From Deltaproteobacteria bacterium (GTDB lineage Bacteria; Desulfobacterota; Desulfobulbia; Desulfobulbales; Desulfobulbaceae): a stretch of DNA of 52,692 bases. The DNA lies in NCBI GenBank assembly GCA_024280455.1, contig JAJRQC010000039.1, forward strand, positions 1-52,692. Direction: 5' to 3'. How positions within the stretch are numbered: position 1 is the first letter of the stretch; each line of letters starts with the position of its first letter. The notes beneath the pieces were generated by a model. It did no database searches. It worked only from the letters and a program-made list of their open reading frames with translations, and had not been told where the DNA came from. The translations under genes and the position numbers were made by a program. Positions 17,541 to 26,731 of this stretch are shown one piece after another.

Positions 17541-18656
17541 TCAATACATTCGGCGGCGGAACATGAGTGCCGCCGTACTCAGGGTGACGAGTCCGATCAC
17601 GGCCATGGGCCAGAACTGGGACCATAACAGGTCAAAGGAGGCGCCCTGCAGAAAAATCGAGCGGACAATGATCAGAAAATAGCGCATGGGGGTGAGATAG
17701 GTCAGCCACTGGACCAGTTGCGGCATATTTTCGATCGGGGTGGCAAAGCCGGACAGGATAACCGCCGGAACCAGAAAGAGAAAAGCGCCCATCAGCCCCT
17801 GCTGCTGGGTTGCGGACAGGGACGAAATCATAAGGCCGATACCGATTGCCGAGAGCAGAAAGAGAAACAGGCCAAAGTACAGGGCGGCCAGACTGCCGCG
17901 CAGGGGCACGTGAAACCAGAAGACAATAATGGCAATAACCAGGGTAGCTTCAAGAACCCCGATGATCAGCCCGGGCAGGGATTTACCGACCAGGATTTCA
18001 AAGGGGGTCATGGGGGTGACCAGCAGCTGGTCAAAGGTTCCGGCCTCCCGTTCCCGGGCAACGGAGAGTGCAGTCACCTCCAGGGTAACGACTAGATTCA
18101 GGAGGGCAACGATGCCGATAATGATAAACCAGTGGGAGTTGAGCGTCCTGTTGAACCAGGCCCGCTGCACCAGGATGGCCGGGGGGCCACGCCGTCCCTG
18201 TCGGGCATTCCAGTCGCGGTTAAAGGCCAGGACCACCGACTGTACATAGTTGAGGGCCACCATGGCGGTATTGGAGTTGCGACCGTCCAGGATAACCTGC
18301 AGGGAGGCGGATGTTCCACTGAGCAGGTCCCTGGAAAAGGTCGGTGGGATATGCAGCACCAGCATCGCTTTTTTCTGTTCGACAAGAGGTGCGATTTCAC
18401 TTTCTCTGGTGACGGCTCCCTGGCCGGCAAACACATCCGAGCCCTCGAATCCGGCCAGCAGCTGCCGCGAGAGAACACCCCGATCCTCATTGAACACGGC
18501 ATAGGTGACCCGGCTCAGGTCATAACTTGCCGCATAGCCAAAAACAATAATCTGGGCTATCGGCGGAACAATGATGACCATTCTGCTTTTTTTGTCCGTG
18601 AGCAGGGTACGAAATTCCTTGATCATCAGCGAAACAATTCTTCTGAGCATCAACAT
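17541..18656 (-). CDS. ABC-2 type transporter permease
   Basis: A 371-residue inner-membrane permease of the YbhS/YbhR/YhhJ kind. One N-terminal helix (near 25-45) is followed by a long extracytoplasmic domain (about 50-170), then five or six helices. The family region is SVAREREAGTFDQLLVTPMTPFEILVGKSLPGLIIG. The C-terminus has LSGFATPIENMPQLVQWLTYL. It forms a heterodimer with the preceding permease (gap of three bases) and is driven by the double-ATPase protein upstream. The substrate is unknown; related systems export drugs or hydrophobic compounds. Confidence 0.9.
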   Translation of the reverse strand: MLMLRRIVSLMIKEFRTLLTDKKSRMVIIVPPIAQIIVFGYAASYDLSRVTYAVFNEDRGVLSRQLLAGFEGSDVFAGQGAVTRESEIAPLVEQKKAMLVLHIPPTFSRDLLSGTSASLQVILDGRNSNTAMVALNYVQSVVLAFNRDWNARQGRRGPPAILVQRAWFNRTLNSHWFIIIGIVALLNLVVTLEVTALSVAREREAGTFDQLLVTPMTPFEILVGKSLPGLIIGVLEATLVIAIIVFWFHVPLRGSLAALYFGLFLFLLSAIGIGLMISSLSATQQQGLMGAFLFLVPAVILSGFATPIENMPQLVQWLTYLTPMRYFLIIVRSIFLQGASFDLLWSQFWPMAVIGLVTLSTAALMFRRRMY

Positions 18657-18659
18657 GAT

Positions 18660-19814
18660 CTATTGCAGCCGCTTATGTGATTTTTTCCTGATGATCAACA
18701 GAAAAAAAACCGCCATGATCATCAGGGCACTGGAGTTGAGGATAAAAATCGGCCAGATATCGCCGGCCAGAAAACTGGTTTGTAAAATAGCGACAAAATA
18801 ACGAGCCGGGACAAGAAAGGTAATACCCTGAATCACCGCCGGCATGGAGCCGATATCAAAAATAAAGCCGGACAGGATAAAAGCCGGTAGAAAGGTAACC
18901 ACAATGGCAATCTGCCCGGCCACAAACTGGCTGTCGGCAACCGTTGAGATCAGCAGCCCCATGGCAATGGCCGTCAGCATGAACAGAGCCGAAGCCCCGG
19001 TGAGTGCCACCAGAGAACCATGCAGGGGGACCTGGAAGAGAAACACGGCCATGACCACGGACAGGGCCATGCCGCCCATGCCGAGAATAAAATAGGGCAC
19101 GATCTTGCCGATCAGAATTTCCCGGATCGAGACCGGGGTGACCAGCAGGGCCTCCATGGTGCCCCGTTCCCATTCCCGGGCCACGACCATGGAGGTAAGC
19201 ATGGCTCCAATCAGGGTCATGATTACGGCAATCAGGCCGGGCACCAGGTAATCGCGACTGCGGACCGCCGGGTTAAACCAGATACGCTGTTCAACCTGGA
19301 CCGGAATATCCAGAGGCCGGCTCAGCTCTTCCGACATCCTTTTGAGCCAGGTCAGCCAGACCCCGCCCACGTAACCCTCGATCAGCCGGGCCTTGTTGGC
19401 GTCGACTCCGTTGACAATAACGCCCACCGGGGCGGTCGCACCGGAGAGCAGCTGCCGGGAAAAATCGCCGCGCAGCCAGACAATGCCATCCACCCGGCGT
19501 TCCATCATGGCGCGCTCCGCCTCCTGGATGGAAGACATCACCCGAGGGGCAAAGTACTCGGAATGGCGGAAACCGCTGACCAGCTGTGATGCCTCCACTC
19601 CCGGTTTTTCCACCACAATGGCAATATTGACGTTTCTGGCATCCAGCGACACCCCATAGCCGAAGATAAGCAGCAACAGGACCGGCAGGACAAAGGCGAT
19701 GCCGATACTCGATGGATCACGGATAATCTGCAGGCTTTCCTTGCGGATCAGGCCGCCCAGCCGCATGAAATTTATCCTGCCGTCCCCCGGTTTTTCAATG
19801 CTGGCCAGGCTCAT
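18660..19814 (-). CDS. ABC-2 type transporter permease
   Basis: A 384-residue paralogue of the next permease, with the same layout: helix near 30-50, a large periplasmic domain to about 180, then a membrane domain with MVVAREWERGTMEALLVTPVSIREILIGK and ILSGFIFDIGSMPAVIQGIT. The start overlaps the end of the ATPase gene by four bases, so production of the two is coupled. Two permeases plus one two-domain ATPase plus an HlyD-type adaptor is the composition of the YbhG-YbhFSR type efflux systems. Confidence 0.9.
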   Translation of the reverse strand: MSLASIEKPGDGRINFMRLGGLIRKESLQIIRDPSSIGIAFVLPVLLLLIFGYGVSLDARNVNIAIVVEKPGVEASQLVSGFRHSEYFAPRVMSSIQEAERAMMERRVDGIVWLRGDFSRQLLSGATAPVGVIVNGVDANKARLIEGYVGGVWLTWLKRMSEELSRPLDIPVQVEQRIWFNPAVRSRDYLVPGLIAVIMTLIGAMLTSMVVAREWERGTMEALLVTPVSIREILIGKIVPYFILGMGGMALSVVMAVFLFQVPLHGSLVALTGASALFMLTAIAMGLLISTVADSQFVAGQIAIVVTFLPAFILSGFIFDIGSMPAVIQGITFLVPARYFVAILQTSFLAGDIWPIFILNSSALMIMAVFFLLIIRKKSHKRLQ

Positions 19815-21601
19815 ACCGCCTCCTGCTGGAGATCAAACTGTTCGATCAGATTGATAAAGGTATCCTCCATGGTCGGATCGGGCTGTTCGGGGGTTGCCGC
19901 ATTTTTTTTAAGATCCTGCGGGTCACCGGCCGCCAGCACCTGGCCGCTGGCCATGATCACCAGCCGGTCGCAGTACTCCGCCTCTTCCATGAAATGGGTT
20001 GTTACCAGCACCGTGACCCCGGCCCGGGACAGGGCATTGATCTGGTGCCAGAATTCACGCCGGGCCAGCGGGTCAACTCCGGAGGTCGGTTCATCAAGAA
20101 AAAGGATCTCCGGCTCATGCATCAGAGCGGCTGCCAGGGCTAGCCGCTGCTTGTAGCCCAGGGGCAGGTCACCGCTGGTACTGTCCCTGACGTCCTGGAG
20201 CTCAAAAGATTCAAGGGCCCAGCCGATACGCTCTTTCTGTCGTTTGCCGGACAGGCCATAGGCACTGGAAAAAAACTTCAGATTCTGGAATACGGTCAGA
20301 CCGGCATAGAGGGAAAACTTCTGAGCCATGTAGCCGATATGGCCGCGGGCCTCGGCCCGGGCCACCCGCAGGTCACGGCCGGCAACCTGCAGGGTGCCGC
20401 CGGAGGCGGGAAGCAGACCGCAGAGCATACGAAAGGTGGTGGATTTCCCGGCGCCATTGGCACCGAGCAGACCAAATATTTCACCCCGCCTGACTGTAAA
20501 GGAGAGATTTTTTACCGCGTAAAAATCTCCAAAACGACGCTGCAGATTTTTTGTGATGATAACATCTTCGCTCCGCTCCCTTTCAACCGTACCGGGGGTA
20601 ATGACCTTGACCGCGCTCCGGCCCGCCCTTTCCTGCTCCCGGCGGAGCAGGGTTATAAAGGCATCTTCAAAACGGGGTTCAACCGGTTCGACTTCAAGCT
20701 GTTCTCCAGGCCTGGCCAATGCAGCTGCCAGGGCCTTGGCCTGCTCCGGTGCGCGGGTGACAACCCGAACCCGGTCACCCAGGATAATGGCATCGACAAT
20801 AGTATTGTTATGACTAAGCCGCTCCTGCAGGTCCCGCCTGGACTGCTGATCGCTTCGGGCCATGAAGCTGTGTCCCTGCAGTTCTTTCTCAAACTCCTGC
20901 GGCGGATTCTGCCCCAGTACCCTGCCCTCAAACATGAGCACGACCTCTGCGCAGCGCTCGGCCTCATCAAGATAGGCTGTGGACAGCAGGACCGTCATTC
21001 CCTCCTCTTGCACCTGATGATAAACAATAGACCAGAGCTCACGCCGTGAAACCGGATCCACGCCAACGGTTGGTTCGTCAAGCAGCAGCAGGGCTGGCGG
21101 TTTGATCAGAGTACAGGCCAGACCGAGTTTCTGTTTCATGCCCCCGGACAGACGACCGGCAAGCCGACCGGTAAAGGGGGCCAGCCCGGTCATCTCCATC
21201 AGCTGCCCGTAACGGGCCTTGCGATCCGCCCGGGCCACTCCCTGCAGATCCGCATACAGATCCAGGTTTTCCTGAACAGTCAGGTCTTCATACAGACCAA
21301 AACGCTGCGGCATGTACCCCAGCATGGACTGAACTTCAATGGAGCGCTGGGTCGCATCAATGCCGTGCACCAGCACCCTGCCACTCTCAGGGACCAGCAA
21401 CCCGGCCACAACCCGCATCAGGGTGGTCTTGCCCGCACCATCTGGTCCGATCAACCCGGTCACCTGTCCGGGTTGAATGGTAAAGGAGACCGCGTCCAGG
21501 GCGTTCACAACATGATCGCCGACCTGGAACCGCTTGCCGAGTTCCTCAACCTGCAGAACCATTGAACCGGAAGATGCCGGGGCCGTCGTCACTGTCCACA
21601 C
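19811..21601 (-). CDS. ABC transporter ATP-binding protein with two nucleotide-binding domains
   Basis: A 596-residue cytoplasmic protein with two ABC domains. Domain 1 has Walker A GLIGPDGAGKTTLM, signature LSGGMKQKLGLA and Walker B LLLLDEPTVGVD. Domain 2 has LLGANGAGKSTT, a degenerate signature LPLGYKQRLALA, and ILFLDEPTSGVD, with switch histidines in both. This is the arrangement of YbhF/RbbA-type proteins that energise two ABC-2 permeases. The start is GTG at 21601, overlapping the adaptor gene by 13 bases; an ATG at 21562 is an alternative and would remove only the unconserved first residues. Confidence 0.93.
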   Translation of the reverse strand: MWTVTTAPASSGSMVLQVEELGKRFQVGDHVVNALDAVSFTIQPGQVTGLIGPDGAGKTTLMRVVAGLLVPESGRVLVHGIDATQRSIEVQSMLGYMPQRFGLYEDLTVQENLDLYADLQGVARADRKARYGQLMEMTGLAPFTGRLAGRLSGGMKQKLGLACTLIKPPALLLLDEPTVGVDPVSRRELWSIVYHQVQEEGMTVLLSTAYLDEAERCAEVVLMFEGRVLGQNPPQEFEKELQGHSFMARSDQQSRRDLQERLSHNNTIVDAIILGDRVRVVTRAPEQAKALAAALARPGEQLEVEPVEPRFEDAFITLLRREQERAGRSAVKVITPGTVERERSEDVIITKNLQRRFGDFYAVKNLSFTVRRGEIFGLLGANGAGKSTTFRMLCGLLPASGGTLQVAGRDLRVARAEARGHIGYMAQKFSLYAGLTVFQNLKFFSSAYGLSGKRQKERIGWALESFELQDVRDSTSGDLPLGYKQRLALAAALMHEPEILFLDEPTSGVDPLARREFWHQINALSRAGVTVLVTTHFMEEAEYCDRLVIMASGQVLAAGDPQDLKKNAATPEQPDPTMEDTFINLIEQFDLQQEAV

Positions 21602-22611
21602 ACTGCTTTACCAGGAGTTTCCGTCCGGTCAAGGTCAAAGATCACGGTGGCCGGCATGCCCAGGCGGAGTTGATGCTCCGGATTGCAGGCAAAGACTCGG
21701 ACCTGATAGACAAGCCGGGTGCGCAGAGCCGGAGTTTCCACAGTCTTGGGGGTAAACTCGGCTGTCGGTGAAATATAGCCGACCCAGCCCTGATACGTTT
21801 TGTCCGGGAAGCTGTCGGTATGGATGCCCGCCGCCATACCCGGACGTATCTTGCCGAGATCCGATTCCGGTATATAGGCCCGTACCCAGAGAGGATCGGT
21901 CAGGGCCAGAGTCAGGACCGGGGTGGCGGGAAAGGCCATGTCGCCAGGTTCCAGGATACGATCCCGAATAATACCGGCTGACGGCGCATATATACTGGTG
22001 TCGGCCAGTTCCTGTCTGGCCAGGGTCACGGCAGCCTCCTTTGCCCGCAGAGACGCTTTGGCGGCAGCAATATCTTCGACCCGCGGCCCCTGGATCACAA
22101 GATCCAGCGTCTGCCTGACCGCGTTCAAATCCGCCTGGGCCGATAAATAGGCTGCCCGGGCATCATCTACCTGCTGTTTGGAGGCCCCTTTCTGCTGCTG
22201 CAGTCGCTGCAGGCGTTCAAAGGTCACCGTGGTTTCCTGCAATCGGGCCTCCCTGGCCTTGACCCGGGCCCTGGCCTCCTCAATTTCCTGGGGCCGGGAA
22301 CCGTTTTCCAGCCGGGCCACCACCTGCTGCTGGGCGGAAACTTCCGCCTGCAGCCGTTGCAGGGTGGCCTGATAGCGAACCGGGTCAACAGAGCCCAGCA
22401 GTTGACCGGCCTTGACCTGATCACCTTCCCGGACCAGGATCCGATCAATCCGCCCGGTGCTGTGAAAGGCCAGTTGCACCTGACGGATATCCACGTTGCC
22501 ATAGAGCAAAAGCTGATTTTCCGGTTCTTTCTCCATGGTCCGAAAATACCAATACCCGCCACCCGCCAGGGCCGCGATCACCACCAGTCCAACCAGCCGT
22601 TGTATCTTCAT
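21589..22611 (-). CDS. HlyD-family membrane fusion (adaptor) protein
   Basis: A 340-residue periplasmic adaptor anchored by an N-terminal helix (residues 6-25). The lipoyl-like half motif is GRIDRILVREGDQVKAGQLLGSVD near 53-76. A long coiled coil with many Q, R and E follows (about 80-205). Then come the second lipoyl half (TSIYAPSAGIIRDRILEPGDM) and beta-barrel segments. It links an inner-membrane ABC exporter to an outer-membrane channel. Its ATG shares one base with the stop of the SulP gene. No TolC gene is present in this window. Confidence 0.92.
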   Translation of the reverse strand: MKIQRLVGLVVIAALAGGGYWYFRTMEKEPENQLLLYGNVDIRQVQLAFHSTGRIDRILVREGDQVKAGQLLGSVDPVRYQATLQRLQAEVSAQQQVVARLENGSRPQEIEEARARVKAREARLQETTVTFERLQRLQQQKGASKQQVDDARAAYLSAQADLNAVRQTLDLVIQGPRVEDIAAAKASLRAKEAAVTLARQELADTSIYAPSAGIIRDRILEPGDMAFPATPVLTLALTDPLWVRAYIPESDLGKIRPGMAAGIHTDSFPDKTYQGWVGYISPTAEFTPKTVETPALRTRLVYQVRVFACNPEHQLRLGMPATVIFDLDRTETPGKAVCGQ

Positions 22612-24308
22612 TATTTTTCCGTCTCCTTCTGTTCGGGCAGTTGTACAAACCTCTGCACCGCCTCGGTCACCGACGGATACAGATGCTCCATGAGCAGCAC
22701 TCTGCCCATATTAAATTTCCTCAACCGGTCAACAACCGGATCCTGCATCTGGGCGATCCACAGCTCAATCCCCTTCCGTTTCAACTTGTGCTGCAGACGA
22801 ATCAGCAGCATGGCCCCGGTCACATCGATATCATTTATGGTTTCCGCATTGATTAACAAAACCCGAACCGGGGTTTGTGCGGCCTTGACCTGGCGCAGAG
22901 CTTCACGCAGAAAGAAACGGCTGCTGGGGAAGACCAGTTCCGCATCAAAACGAAAGATCAGCAGGCCGGGCACGGTCACCGCCTCCGGATGACGACGGAT
23001 ATCCCGGTAGGTGTCAATTCCGGGAATCCTGCCGATCACCGCCGTACCGGGATGACTTGCCCGTTCAAGCAACATGATGATGGACAGGACGACCCCGATG
23101 CCGATTCCCTCAATGACACCAAAAAGAAGAACACCGCCAAAGGCGATCAGGGCAACACAACCCTCAAGAGGGCTGAAGCTGAACACCCGCCGGATCGTTG
23201 CGCTCTGATCCAGGCCGATCATAGCTTCAATGACAATGGCGGCCAGGGCGGCATGGGGCAGGTTCTGCAGCAGAGGCATGAGGAAAAGCAGGGTGAACAG
23301 GGCGAGCAGGCCGCTGACCAGATAGGCCAGCTGAGTCTTTGCTCCGGCTTCCATGGCAACCGAGGTCTTGGACAGACTACCGACGGCGACAAAGCCCGAA
23401 GAGATCGCCGCCCCGATATTGCAGGCGCCCAGGGCAACCAGTTCCTGATTCGGATCAATATCGTGATCATCCTTCAGGCTCGCTCCCTCGGCCGCGCCCA
23501 GGGTTTCGACATAGCCGAGCAGGGCAATAACAAGGGCTCCGGGGACAAGCTGCATATATTCGGAGATTTTCACATCAGGAAGATGCAGGGGCGGCAGACT
23601 GGTGGCCAGGGTTCCGGTCAGCTGCACACCGCGTGCATCAAGATCAAACAGGCTGGCCGCAACGATGGCCAGGATCACCGTCACCATGGCCGCCGGTAGA
23701 CGCGGCATCTTTTTTTTCAGGAGAATAAGGACAAGCAGGCTGGACAGGCCGACAGCGACCGTGGCAGGGTGTATTGTAGAGAGTTGTCCCGCATATCCGG
23801 CCAGTCGCTGAAAAAAATGCCCGTGCTCGCCCTCGATGCCGAGCAGAGCCGGTACCTGGCCGAGAATGGTCACCAGGACAATCCCCTGCAGAAAACCACT
23901 CATTACCGGTTTTGAGACCAGGTTGGCCAGCCAGCCCAGGCGAAACAGGCCGACCAGCAGAAAAAAAATACCCACCATCAGGGCCAGAGCCGAAGTCAGG
24001 GCATAGAAGTGCGGACTTTCCGATATGGCCATTGCCCCGACCACACCGGCCGAGAGCAGAGCGGTTGCCGAATCCGGACCCACGACCAGCTGCCGTGAGG
24101 TGCCAAGCAGGATATACAGAAACAGGGGAATGGGTACCGTGTACAGCCCCATGAGCGGTGGGACCCCGGCAATACCGGCATAGGCCAGGGCCTCGGGCAC
24201 CAGAATGGCCCAGACGGTTATCCCGGCCACAAGGTCGGAACGCAGCCATTCTCTGCGGTACCGCGGCAGCCAGTGGAGAATGGGCAGGTATTGGCTGGTA
24301 AAGCTCAT
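22611..24308 (-). CDS. SulP family anion transporter with STAS domain
   Basis: A 565-residue inner-membrane protein. It opens YLPILHWLPRYRREWLRSDLVAGITVWAILVPEALAYAGIAG, a SulP hallmark, followed by about 12 hydrophobic segments and PHAALAAIVIEAMIGL. A cytoplasmic STAS domain occupies about 440-550 (GLLIFRFDAELVF..., then LLINAETINDIDVTGAMLL). It transports sulfate, bicarbonate or related anions, probably by proton or sodium symport; the substrate cannot be read. Sulfate would fit a sulfate-reducing host. It sits between a LOG-family gene (3-base gap) and an efflux adaptor (1-base overlap), an unusual combination. Confidence 0.92.
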   Translation of the reverse strand: MSFTSQYLPILHWLPRYRREWLRSDLVAGITVWAILVPEALAYAGIAGVPPLMGLYTVPIPLFLYILLGTSRQLVVGPDSATALLSAGVVGAMAISESPHFYALTSALALMVGIFFLLVGLFRLGWLANLVSKPVMSGFLQGIVLVTILGQVPALLGIEGEHGHFFQRLAGYAGQLSTIHPATVAVGLSSLLVLILLKKKMPRLPAAMVTVILAIVAASLFDLDARGVQLTGTLATSLPPLHLPDVKISEYMQLVPGALVIALLGYVETLGAAEGASLKDDHDIDPNQELVALGACNIGAAISSGFVAVGSLSKTSVAMEAGAKTQLAYLVSGLLALFTLLFLMPLLQNLPHAALAAIVIEAMIGLDQSATIRRVFSFSPLEGCVALIAFGGVLLFGVIEGIGIGVVLSIIMLLERASHPGTAVIGRIPGIDTYRDIRRHPEAVTVPGLLIFRFDAELVFPSSRFFLREALRQVKAAQTPVRVLLINAETINDIDVTGAMLLIRLQHKLKRKGIELWIAQMQDPVVDRLRKFNMGRVLLMEHLYPSVTEAVQRFVQLPEQKETEK

Positions 24309-24311
24309 CTC

Positions 24312-25283
24312 TTATTCATCGAGTGCCGGAAGAAACGATTCACCACCGGCTTCATACCAGTGGTTCAACCCCTGCCAGATCTCATCGGCGGTTTCGGCAA
24401 ACCAGAACAGTTCTTTATCCTCGGCATCAATTACCCCTTCATCAGCCAGAAAATCCACATCAAAGGCACCGCGCCAGAACTTTTCACCGACCAGAACAAC
24501 GGGCAGAGGATCGATCTTGCGGGTCTGAATCAGGGTCAGGGTTTCAAACAGCTCATCAAAGGTGCCGAATCCGCCCGGAAAGGCGACCAGGGCACGGGCG
24601 CGGAGGAGAAAGTGGAGCTTGCGGATGGCAAAATAATGAAAACGAAAGCAGAGTTCCGGGGTAATATACGGATTAGGGTACTGTTCATGGGGCAGGGTAA
24701 TGTTAAGCCCAATGGACCGTGCCCCTGCATCAAAGGCCCCGCGGTTGGAGGCCTCCATGATCCCCGGCCCGCCACCGGTCACCAGCATGACCCGGTTATC
24801 TCCAGGTCCATTCCCGGCCCGGCCGACGATTTTCCCAAACTCTCTGGCAACGTCATAGTAGCGGCTCTTGGCCAGCAGCCGTTCAAGAACGACAAGCCGG
24901 CGCTGCCGTTTTCGGTCTTCCGGAGCGTCTTCAAGTTGGGTTCGAATCCGGGCCAGATCACGCTTGAGGGTTGCTGGTTCATGAATGCGGGTGGAGCCGA
25001 AGGCGACAATGGTATGTTGTATTCCATGCTGCTCGAGCAGTGATTCCGCCTTCAGATAATCCAGCTGCAGCCGTATGCCCCGAGTTGTATCGGAGCGACC
25101 GAGAAACTCCACATCCTCGTCCGCCTGCAGGTAGCCCGGACTCGCCATGATGGCTTCCAGCCGTTTCAGGGCACCGGGGTCATCTTCTTTTGCCTTGGGG
25201 GCCTGCCAGGGCAAGGGCTCTTTTCGAGCGCCGGGACGGGAGGGAACAGACTGTTCTCCTGATTTTCTGCTGCTGTCTTTCAT
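24312..25283 (-). CDS. LOG-family protein (putative nucleotide 5'-monophosphate phosphoribohydrolase)
   Basis: A Rossmann-type protein of 323 residues of the LONELY GUY/TIGR00730 group. Such enzymes release the base from nucleoside monophosphates, or have other lysine-decarboxylase-like annotations. The diagnostic motifs are MLVTGGGPGIMEASNRGAF (170-182) and PGGFGTFDELFE (236-247). The length, with an N-terminal extension of about 90 residues (charged, rich in E/K/R), matches the longer bacterial type. It is the first gene of the SulP/HlyD/ABC operon and starts 83 bases after the Usp fusion gene, so read-through from that gene is possible. Confidence 0.85.
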   Translation of the reverse strand: MKDSSRKSGEQSVPSRPGARKEPLPWQAPKAKEDDPGALKRLEAIMASPGYLQADEDVEFLGRSDTTRGIRLQLDYLKAESLLEQHGIQHTIVAFGSTRIHEPATLKRDLARIRTQLEDAPEDRKRQRRLVVLERLLAKSRYYDVAREFGKIVGRAGNGPGDNRVMLVTGGGPGIMEASNRGAFDAGARSIGLNITLPHEQYPNPYITPELCFRFHYFAIRKLHFLLRARALVAFPGGFGTFDELFETLTLIQTRKIDPLPVVLVGEKFWRGAFDVDFLADEGVIDAEDKELFWFAETADEIWQGLNHWYEAGGESFLPALDE

Positions 25284-25366
25284 TGGATAAACCAGTATAG
25301 CTGGATCTGATTGATTAACGTCACAGTCACAACAAAGAATAAAAACAGTCTGATCTTACGGGAGTC

Positions 25367-26206
25367 TTAAGTTTGTTTCAAGTGTACGGCCAGGACATCA
25401 CAATCAGCTCGATTGGTGATGCCGGCGGCAACGGAACCCAGGAGTCGATCCAGCCCCCGGCGACCATGACTGCCCAGGACAATCAGGTCAACCTCCTTCT
25501 CTCCGGCGAAACGAAGGAGTTCATCCCTGGGTGAGCCGCCAAGCAGATGGACTTCGGCACGGTCCTGCACTCCCATCCGGTCAACCAGTTTGTCAAGTAA
25601 CTGCCGGGATGAGGTTTCCAGTTCCTGATACAGGCTGACCTGATCAATGACAACCGGCTCGATAAAACCGTCATAGAGAATCATATTGTCGAGCACATGC
25701 ACTATGCTCAATTTTGCCCCATATTTATCCACCATCTCTAGTGCCCGCCTTGCGGCCAGTTCGGCATGGGGGGAAAAATCAGTAGCAAGCAGGATATGGC
25801 TGTACGGCCTGAATGGTTTTTCCTCTTCCCGCGCAGCCTCATCTTCCCTGCCCTCCTGTAACCAATCCATGGCCTCCTGTTTTTCTTCAACAGGAAAATA
25901 CCGCATATCCGCTGTAAAAAAAATGTTGGAAACTTTGACCATCCACTGCTGCCATTTACTGTTACCGACCACGGCGATTCGGTCAAAATCAATATCATGG
26001 GCAATACCGAATTTCAGATCGTCCCAGGCGGCCTTTGCCTCCCACCTCTTGAAATCCTGCATATCCACATAGGCCGAAATCGGCCCTTCCCGTTCAATAA
26101 GCTGCTCAAGTTCAGGCAGAAAGTCCTGGTAATCGGCATCGGTCAACACCCCCGCCGCCCGAACGGCAATAATATGATCAGCATTCACCGGTATTTTTTC
26201 AAACAT
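25367..26206 (-). CDS. SpoIIAA-like (STAS) domain fused to a universal stress protein
   Basis: A 279-residue two-domain protein. Residues 1-118 match the SpoIIAA-like family (PF11964 type): IIAVRAAGVLTDADYQDFLPELEQL, ISAYVDMQDFKRWEAKAAWDDLKFG and DRIAVVGNSKWQQWMVKVSNIFF. After a short charged linker (about 119-132) a UspA domain begins (HILLATDFSPHAELAARRALEM) and ends with the ATP motif GSHGRRGLDRLLGS. Each domain alone is common; their fusion in one chain is less usual and suggests a membrane-stress sensor coupled to ATP binding. A strong SD (AGGAGGTAGGTC) lies before the ATG. A candidate sigma-70 promoter is at 26268-26294. Confidence 0.88.
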   Translation of the reverse strand: MFEKIPVNADHIIAVRAAGVLTDADYQDFLPELEQLIEREGPISAYVDMQDFKRWEAKAAWDDLKFGIAHDIDFDRIAVVGNSKWQQWMVKVSNIFFTADMRYFPVEEKQEAMDWLQEGREDEAAREEEKPFRPYSHILLATDFSPHAELAARRALEMVDKYGAKLSIVHVLDNMILYDGFIEPVVIDQVSLYQELETSSRQLLDKLVDRMGVQDRAEVHLLGGSPRDELLRFAGEKEVDLIVLGSHGRRGLDRLLGSVAAGITNRADCDVLAVHLKQT

Positions 26207-26267
26207 GACCTACCTCCTGTGCAGTGCACAACAAAAATTGAGCGCAAACCTTTCCCGTACCGGAAAA

Positions 26268-26294
26268 CCATAGACATAAATATCCGCTTGTCAA
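26268..26294 (-). promoter_or_regulatory. sigma-70 promoter of the Usp fusion gene
   Basis: On the minus strand TTGACA (26294-26289) is followed after 16 bases by TATGGT (26273-26268). The -35 is flanked by a perfect 11-bp inverted repeat: ATATCCGCTTG at 26280-26290 and CAAGCGGATAT at 26357-26367. The distance to the start codon is about 55 bases. The inverted repeat overlapping the -35 could be an operator half. Confidence 0.5.
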
Positions 26295-26500
26295 AGGTTT
26301 TGCGCGCCTGCGCATAATTTTTCCAACTAAATTATTCATCGGAAGGTAACACGTATCAAGCGGATATAACGATTTAAAAAATAAAACCACCCTCAAGTTC
26401 TCCTCAACAATCAGGGTTTGTTTTTGTTCATCCTCTTAACAGAAGACCTAACCATGCTTATTTTTCAGAAGTCGGGAAGACAAAACTCGTAAAGGTAGCT

Positions 26501-26683
26501 TTAAGCCGCATATTTCACAAAGGTCGTCGCGAAAAGTCTGAAAGTGCCGGAGATACAGTGTTTCGCGCCGAAAAATAATTGCAGGCATATTGGCAATATG
26601 TCGAAAGTATTTTTCAAGAGAAACGATGAAGATTCGATGCTTTCAGACGTTGCAGCAGACCGCTTGTGAAATATGCGGGCTAA
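26501..26683. repeat. 183-bp element with 20-bp terminal inverted repeats (MITE-like)
   Basis: The ends are inverted copies of each other: 26501-26520 (TTAAGCCGCATATTTCACAA) and 26664-26683 pair at 18 of 20 positions. Inside is a second inverted pair, GTCTGAAAG (near 26536) and CTTTCAGAC (near 26640). No ORF lies within. This fills much of the spacer 26207-26731 between two genes in opposite directions. The structure is that of a non-autonomous mobile element, though no target-site duplication is obvious. Confidence 0.6.
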
Positions 26684-26731
26684 GCCTGGATCGAACGATT
26701 CAGGTCGGACTTAAACCAGGGAGGTAACACC

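Noticed and set aside
22875-23699. 274-codon open frame opposite the SulP gene
   Set aside because: Antisense shadow with low-complexity Q/G/D-rich composition; no homology seen.
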